A stretch of 55,470 nucleotides of DNA, from positions 1 through 55,470 of the forward strand of contig CAZYIE010000022.1 in NCBI GenBank assembly GCA_964646755.1. The letters run 5' to 3'. Position numbers and translations under genes: made by a program. Positions 51,502 to 55,470 of the stretch are shown here, one piece after another. This stretch comes from MVRV01 sp964646755. GTDB taxonomy: Bacteria; Desulfobacterota; Syntrophia; Syntrophales; Smithellaceae. Position 1 is the first letter of the stretch. The number at the start of each line of letters is the position of its first letter. The notes beneath the pieces are model-generated. The model was not told the DNA's origin and ran no database searches. It saw only the letters and a program-made list of their open reading frames with translations.

Positions 51502-52017
51502 ATGAAAAGAATTTTTATAATGGGTTGCATGGTTATTTTTGGGGGGATGTTGCTTATTCCCAGGGGGGCAGTGTCATTTAATCCGCTGGATGTTCAAAAA
51601 TTAAAGGATACTAATCAATGTCCCAATTGCGATTTATCTGGGGCATACCTGAGAGAGGCAAACCTATACCGGGCAAACCTGACCGGGGCTTACATGAGCG
51701 GAGCGGACCTGACCTGGGCAAATCTCAACGGTGCAGACCTGACAAGGGCAAATCTGCAGAAGGCGTCCCTGCGAAGAACAGACCTGTGTATGGCCAATCT
51801 GGCCGGGACAAACCTGACCGGGGCAAACCTGAACATGGCCAACCTTGCCGGCGCAAACCTGGCCGGGGCAAGCCTATACAAGGCAAACCTGCTTAAGGCA
51901 GACCTGACCAAGGCAAATCTGACCAGGGCAAACCTGACCGGAGCAAATTTGCAAAGGGCAATATGGATTGACGGCTTGAAATGTAAAGATGGGTCTTTTG
52001 GGGAGTGCATAAAGTAA
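51502..52017 (+). CDS. Secreted pentapeptide-repeat protein
   Basis: From ATG 51502, with AAGGA upstream, this is 171 residues. A signal peptide (MKRIFIMGCMVIFGGMLLIP) precedes a CPNC motif and about twenty pentapeptide repeats of the form A(N/D)L-x-x, which fold into a right-handed four-sided beta-helix. The repeats are so regular that other frames stay open as well. Most pentapeptide proteins are cytoplasmic; here export to the periplasm is predicted. The function is unknown. It lies 36 bases ahead of the BMP-type gene and may be co-transcribed. A start at 51466 would bury the signal peptide. Confidence 0.85.
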   Translation: MKRIFIMGCMVIFGGMLLIPRGAVSFNPLDVQKLKDTNQCPNCDLSGAYLREANLYRANLTGAYMSGADLTWANLNGADLTRANLQKASLRRTDLCMANLAGTNLTGANLNMANLAGANLAGASLYKANLLKADLTKANLTRANLTGANLQRAIWIDGLKCKDGSFGECIK

Positions 52018-52053
52018 CCTGTTCATTAAGGAGAGGGGGATGGAGATAAAAAG

Positions 52054-53847
52054 ATGAAAATGTTGAGGGTAGTTTTTTCGTTGATGATTGCATTTGCGGC
52101 ATTTTTTCTTACAGCACAGGATTCCCCGGCGCAAAATCCGCCGCCCTTAAAGGTCGCGCTCATCTATGATATTGGCGGCAGAGGAGAAGGCGGGTTTATC
52201 GATTCCGCCCGCAATGGTCTGGAAAAAGCGGTAACTCAACTGGGAGTGCAGGCGGTCTATATAGAGTACAAAAGAAATCTGGAGTTGGACCGTGCCTTAG
52301 ATGATGCGGCGGTATCCGATGCGGGACTGATTATCGGTGTCGGATTTACATTTTCGGATAAGTTGCATAAACTGGCTGTGCGATACCCAGATAAAAAATT
52401 CGTCTGTGTTGACTATAACGTGAAGTATGACGACAAGGGCAGGATTGTCTCACTGCCTGCCAATCTGTACGGACTAACGTTCAAGGAAGAAGAAGGTTCT
52501 TATCTGGTTGGGGCGATAGCGGCACTGGCAAGCAAAACCGGCAAAATAGGTTTTATCGGCGGCATGGACAGTACGCTCATCCGTAAATTTCAGACAGGAT
52601 ATGTGGCGGGCGCAACTGCTGTCCGTCCTGCCATCCGCGTGTCTGCAAAATTTTCCGGAATAACCGGTAAGGCGTTTAATGATCCGCAAAAAGGTTACCT
52701 GATCGCCACCAGCATGTACGGTGAGGGGGTTGATATCATTTATCACGCAGCGGGGGCAACGGGCGCCGGCATCTTCCAGGCGGCAAAGCAGAGCAATCGA
52801 TTGGTAATCGGTGTGGACATGGATCAGAGTGCACAAGCCCCCGGACTTGTCCTGACGAGCATGACAAAGAACGTAGATGTGGCAGTATTCGAAAGCATAA
52901 GAGCGTATGTACGCGGATATTTTTCCGGAGGTTTGAAAACTTTCGGCCTGCAAAAGAACGGCGTTGGATTTATCTATAATGATCAAAACAATAAACTGAT
53001 TACCGCTGACATTTATAATAAAGTTTTGGCGCTGCAGGCAAAAATTATTGCGGAGGAATTGGTCGTTCCCGCCGGAAGTCAGCAGAAAACACTTCTTTCC
53101 TCAAAAGATTTGCAGGATGTTCTGTCCCAGTTGAGAGGAGAGATCGCGACAGCATTGAACAAGCTTAACGGAGATCTTAAATCCAGTGCCGAAAGGCTTT
53201 CCGGCAGGAACTTGAAAGATGATCACGCCCGGAACGTGCTCAAAGAGTTGTACGGGGCGAATCCGTATATCATCGACTGCGAAACGGTAAGTAGTCAGGG
53301 AATCATGCTGGCCGTTGAACCTCTCCAGCACAAGACATCCGAAAGCGCCGACATCAGTGCGCAGGCGCACATGGTCAAACTGTTTAAAACTAAAAAACCC
53401 GTATTGAGCGGTTCGTTTTGTTCCGTTGAAGGTCCGGCAGCTGTTGTCCTTCACTATCCTATCTTTTCGGCGGATCAGCGTTTTACCGGGTCGGTGGCGG
53501 CGCTCTTTGCCCCGGAATATTTACTATCCAGTATTATTGGACCTGTCTCTTCGAACCTACCGGTCGATATCTTCCTGATGCAAACGGACGGCCTGGTGAT
53601 CTATGATGTGGATGCTAAGCAGATCGGTCTCAATGTGTTTAGTGATCCTCTATATAAACCCTTCCCTCAACTGCGTTCGCTGGCCCGAAAAGTAGCCGCG
53701 AAAAAAGAAGGAATGGGCACATATCGGTTCTATCAGAAGGGCACGGGAGTGCCTGTGACTGAAGTCGCTTACTGGAAAACCGTCGCCCTGCAAGGAACTG
53801 AATGGCGTCTCGTAATTACCTGTGCGCAGGACAGTATCGAAAAATAA
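52054..53847 (+). CDS. BMP-type solute-binding protein with C-terminal Cache-like domain
   Basis: This 597-residue exported protein has a signal peptide (about 1-27). Residues about 32-345 are a BMP/PnrA-type periplasmic binding domain (KVALIYDIGGRGEGGF, then DAGLIIGVGFTFSDKL, GKIGFIGGMDS, and YHAAGATGAGIFQAA). In ABC systems this fold binds nucleosides. A helical linker (about 355-400) leads to a Cache-like sensor domain (about 405-592, with VEGPAAVVLHYPIF and YDVDAKQIGLNVFSDP), normally found in receptors. There is no lipobox, no C-terminal membrane helix and no ABC permease or ATPase nearby. It could deliver ligand information to a separate membrane partner; that is inference. Confidence 0.82.
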   Translation: MKMLRVVFSLMIAFAAFFLTAQDSPAQNPPPLKVALIYDIGGRGEGGFIDSARNGLEKAVTQLGVQAVYIEYKRNLELDRALDDAAVSDAGLIIGVGFTFSDKLHKLAVRYPDKKFVCVDYNVKYDDKGRIVSLPANLYGLTFKEEEGSYLVGAIAALASKTGKIGFIGGMDSTLIRKFQTGYVAGATAVRPAIRVSAKFSGITGKAFNDPQKGYLIATSMYGEGVDIIYHAAGATGAGIFQAAKQSNRLVIGVDMDQSAQAPGLVLTSMTKNVDVAVFESIRAYVRGYFSGGLKTFGLQKNGVGFIYNDQNNKLITADIYNKVLALQAKIIAEELVVPAGSQQKTLLSSKDLQDVLSQLRGEIATALNKLNGDLKSSAERLSGRNLKDDHARNVLKELYGANPYIIDCETVSSQGIMLAVEPLQHKTSESADISAQAHMVKLFKTKKPVLSGSFCSVEGPAAVVLHYPIFSADQRFTGSVAALFAPEYLLSSIIGPVSSNLPVDIFLMQTDGLVIYDVDAKQIGLNVFSDPLYKPFPQLRSLARKVAAKKEGMGTYRFYQKGTGVPVTEVAYWKTVALQGTEWRLVITCAQDSIEK

Positions 53848-54000
53848 CGTCTCGGCCGGTGGCGTATAGCTGTAATCAGTAGAATGTCAATCCAGATGAA
53901 AATGCGGGATTTCAGCAATCAACACAATTCAAGCCCGACAAACATCAAAAGCACAAATTTACAGTCCATATTTCAGCGGTATATTTCATGTTAAAAATGT

Positions 54001-54032
54001 TTCCCCAGTATTTACATTCCCCAGTATTTACA
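54001..54032 (+). repeat. Tandem duplication of 16 bp
   Basis: TTCCCCAGTATTTACA occurs twice in direct succession (54001-54016 and 54017-54032), ending at the -35 hexamer of the next promoter. It may be a slippage product or a doubled regulator site. Confidence 0.9.
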
Positions 54033-54061
54033 TTGACAGCCTCTAGGCATTAGATTAATAT
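54033..54061 (+). promoter_or_regulatory. Strong sigma-70-type promoter
   Basis: TTGACA (54033-54038), exactly 17 bases, TAATAT (54056-54061). It stands ahead of the PocR stub and is the best sigma-70 match in the window. Confidence 0.75.
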
Positions 54062-54128
54062 TATCTCGATGTTCTATATTATGCCATCCATACTCACTCC
54101 TTGGTAAAAACAATGGAGGTAAATTGTC

Positions 54129-54287
54129 ATGTCGCTGAAGATTCAAGATTTAATTGACATTGAGCAGTTTCAAATTCTTCAAGATAGGTTGAATCAGGTC
54201 TGTGCGTTTCCAGCATCTATTGTCGATAACGAGGGCAAAATTCTCACCGCCACTGCCTGGCAGGAAATATATAGTCGTAGATCATGA
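54129..54287 (+). pseudogene. PocR sensory-domain stub
   Basis: ATG 54129, behind a GGAGG ribosome site at 54115-54119, opens 52 codons: MSLKIQDLIDIEQFQILQDR and then FPASIVDNEGKILTATAWQE. This is the N-terminus of the PocR ligand-binding domain, which normally continues with conserved cysteines and then a kinase or regulator module. Here it runs into unrelated codons and stops at 54285. The rest of the gene is missing, so this is a truncated sensor gene. Confidence 0.75.
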
Positions 54288-54310
54288 AAAAGAAGATAAA
54301 GGAGAAATAA

Positions 54311-54541
54311 ATGAAGAAAAGGCATATGAAGAAGGAACAAAAGAAGCTGACGTTGCTGGCAGCTCAAGAAGTTTTAAATGCTTGTTTGGAAGCTGATGAT
54401 CCTCTGGCAACATTGAAGGAAATCAAGACAAAAGGCGAACAATATTTCAAACAAATAGGACTTGATGTTCCGCCGGCGGTATTTAATGAACTCATGATTC
54501 AATTGGAACCAATTGTCAAAGAATTGGGAACCAACCAGTAA
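54311..54541 (+). CDS. Hypothetical 76-residue protein
   Basis: ATG 54311 follows a perfect AAAGGAG site. The product is helical and charged, with a basic start (KKRHMKKEQKK) and a conserved-looking middle (EVLNACLEADDPLATLKEIK). No family is recognised. It lies in a zone of broken genes and may itself be a remnant, but the ribosome site and clean frame favour a real small gene. Confidence 0.45.
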   Translation: MKKRHMKKEQKKLTLLAAQEVLNACLEADDPLATLKEIKTKGEQYFKQIGLDVPPAVFNELMIQLEPIVKELGTNQ

Positions 54542-54564
54542 ATAGTGCGACCATACACCCACAA

Positions 54565-54696
54565 ATGAACCCCATTGGAAAAATACAGTGGGTTTCTGTT
54601 GTTGCTAAAAATAATTCAGGAAAAGAATTTGAAAGGAAGTCAAGCCATGGAGGAACTGCGTGTAAATTTATGGAACAAGCGGAGATAAAACCATGA
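54565..54696 (+). pseudogene. hicA-like toxin remnant
   Basis: ATG 54565 opens 43 codons. The beginning (NPIGKIQW) resembles the HicA block around NP..GNIxW, and the end (CKFMEQAEIKP) matches the HicA C-terminus (RxFLEQAGIKP type). The centre, which in HicA carries the catalytic His and the GSR motif, is mostly gone. The TGA overlaps the hicB start (ATGA), just as in intact hicAB pairs. It reads as an internally deleted toxin gene. Confidence 0.5.
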
Positions 54697-55034
54697 ACAA
54701 GCCAATGACCTATAAAGGCTATACCGCAAAAATTGAATACAGTGATAAAGACGAATGTCTTATAGGCCGTGTTTCCGACATTCGCCATATCATAAATTTC
54801 CAGGGTGATTCTGTGCAGGAAATTAGACAAGCCTTTGAAGAAGCCGTTGACTTTTATATTAAGAGTTGCGCCGAAAAGAACGAAGAACCGGAAAAGCCTT
54901 CTACCGGACGCTCTGTTGTTCGTGTTAGTTCAGCACTTCACAGTATGATAGCGTTAGCCGCCAGGCAGGAAAATAAGAGTATCAGCGAGTGGATTGCCGA
55001 AGTCCGTAAAGATCCGCGCGACACAGAGGATTAA
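54693..55034 (+). CDS. hicB: HicB-family antitoxin
   Basis: This 113-residue protein has the N-terminal partially degraded RNase-H-like HicB fold (YKGYTAKIEYSDKDECLIGR, then VSDIRHIINFQG and EIRQAFEEAVDFYI) and a C-terminal ribbon-helix-helix (about 72-105, VVRVSSALHSMIALAARQEN) for DNA binding. HicB neutralises the HicA mRNA interferase and represses its own operon. The gene is intact, but the toxin gene in front is deleted, so it is an orphan antitoxin, perhaps a defence against incoming hicA or simply decaying. Confidence 0.88.
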   Translation: MNKPMTYKGYTAKIEYSDKDECLIGRVSDIRHIINFQGDSVQEIRQAFEEAVDFYIKSCAEKNEEPEKPSTGRSVVRVSSALHSMIALAARQENKSISEWIAEVRKDPRDTED

Positions 55035-55044
55035 GAGTTATAAA

Positions 55045-55470
55045 ATGAAAGATTACGGCATCTCTCTTAAGCGACAAGGACACATAGCAGTTATTAACCT
55101 CAGTCGGCCGGCAAAACAAAATGCCTTCGACGAGCACATGTGGGACTGTCTGGATAAAGTGACTGCCGAGCTTACGACCACCCTTCCACGGGTTATAGTT
55201 CTTGCCGCTGCCGGGTAAAAGACTTTCTGTGCCGGATTTGATGTTAATCCGGATAATCTCACAGTGAGTGGCGAAAGCATTCATGGGATTTCCGCTTTTC
55301 TCCTGCGTCTCGAGCCCGAATTGCCGGAACCAGGGGAATGCTGGGAATTACCACTAACGAGTAATAATGGGCCGTCCCTTTATTTGCAAAGAAAATATTT
55401 ACAGTATTTTGTTCAACAGCGGAATCGAAATCAGGCCGGCCAGTGCCCACTTGAATACCGGTAGCATATC
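55045..55470 (+). pseudogene. Enoyl-CoA hydratase (crotonase) fragment, stop codon and truncation
   Basis: ATG 55045 begins a crotonase: DYGISLKRQGHIAVINLSRP, then KQNAFDEHMW and PRVIVLAAAG. A TAA at 55216-55218 interrupts the oxyanion-hole motif, after which the same frame resumes KTFCAGFDVNPDN. Intact relatives read AAGKxFCAGFDV, so the stop is a point mutation or short indel inside conserved sequence. About 12 codons later the match to crotonases ends and the remaining 200 bases show nothing recognisable. It is at least doubly broken. It starts 11 bases after hicB. Confidence 0.8.

Noticed and set aside
51618..52010. Open frames in other phases over the pentapeptide gene.
   Set aside because: The 15-base periodicity of the repeats keeps all frames open. 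Only one frame has a signal peptide and the A(N/D)L pattern.
51502..52017. The regular 15-base repeats considered as a CRISPR-like or satellite array.
   Set aside because: They are coding pentapeptide repeats; there are no unique spacers and the period is far too short for CRISPR.
54202..54396. A 64-codon frame overlapping the PocR stub and the small hypothetical gene.
   Set aside because: It is out of phase with both better-supported frames and has no ribosome site.
55259..55450. A 63-codon minus-strand frame at the right edge.
   Set aside because: No recognisable motif and no ribosome site; it covers the tail of the broken crotonase segment.

Overview
The window looks like chromosome of an anaerobic deltaproteobacterium (Desulfobacterota), most likely a syntroph of the Syntrophus/Smithella kind. 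This is inferred from gene content and not from a marker-gene search. The clues are a giant 2-hydroxyacyl-CoA dehydratase activase-like protein, an NDP-forming acyl-CoA synthetase beside an AtoE-type short-chain fatty acid transporter, an F1 operon with two b-type subunits but no a or c subunit, a stand-alone glutamate formimidoyltransferase, and a sigma-54-controlled catabolic operon.

Layout. 1-4.6 kb: an AT-rich accessory block (TPR/Sel1 protein cut at the left edge, a small membrane protein, a zinc-ribbon/trypsin-like protease), then about 1 kb of hairpin-rich DNA with no credible gene, ending at a tRNA-Arg(CCU) on the minus strand. 4.8-11.8 kb: housekeeping genes (ftcD-like, ftsY, smc, a thioesterase, a DUF2007 protein) with an internally deleted phosphatase pseudogene. 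11.8-13.3 kb: a decayed patch with a CopG-type antitoxin remnant, an attC-like palindrome and a small secreted protein. 13.3-18.4 kb: an amidohydrolase/MFS operon, its divergent sigma-54 activator, and a 2-hydroxyacid dehydrogenase. 18.6-25.7 kb: a composite palindromic repeat, an AmmeMemoRadiSam radical SAM enzyme with a methyltransferase and a tautomerase, greA, an AtoE transporter and an NDP-forming acyl-CoA synthetase.

25.8-37.8 kb is one long minus-strand stretch. It holds the shape operon mreB-mreC-mreD-mrdA-rodA-bactofilin, followed by atpF'-atpF-atpH-atpA-atpG-atpD-atpC, closed by a strong terminator. 38-48.2 kb on the plus strand: a PpiD-like chaperone, the 1571-residue activase-like protein, and a TolC/HlyD/ABC-ATPase export operon that lacks a permease gene. 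48.4-53.8 kb: htpG, a plsC-type acyltransferase, a secreted pentapeptide-repeat protein, and a BMP-type solute-binding protein fused to a Cache-like sensor domain. 53.9 kb to the end: a decaying zone with a PocR sensor stub behind an intact promoter, a deleted hicA in front of an intact hicB, and a crotonase gene broken by a stop codon.

The core genes are ordinary in family. The points worth a second look are the tandem activase with its disrupted start, the matched sigma-54 promoter/enhancer/activator set, the BMP-Cache fusion, the permease-less exporter, and the tRNA-side non-coding block. No phage, complete insertion sequence, CRISPR array or rRNA gene was seen.
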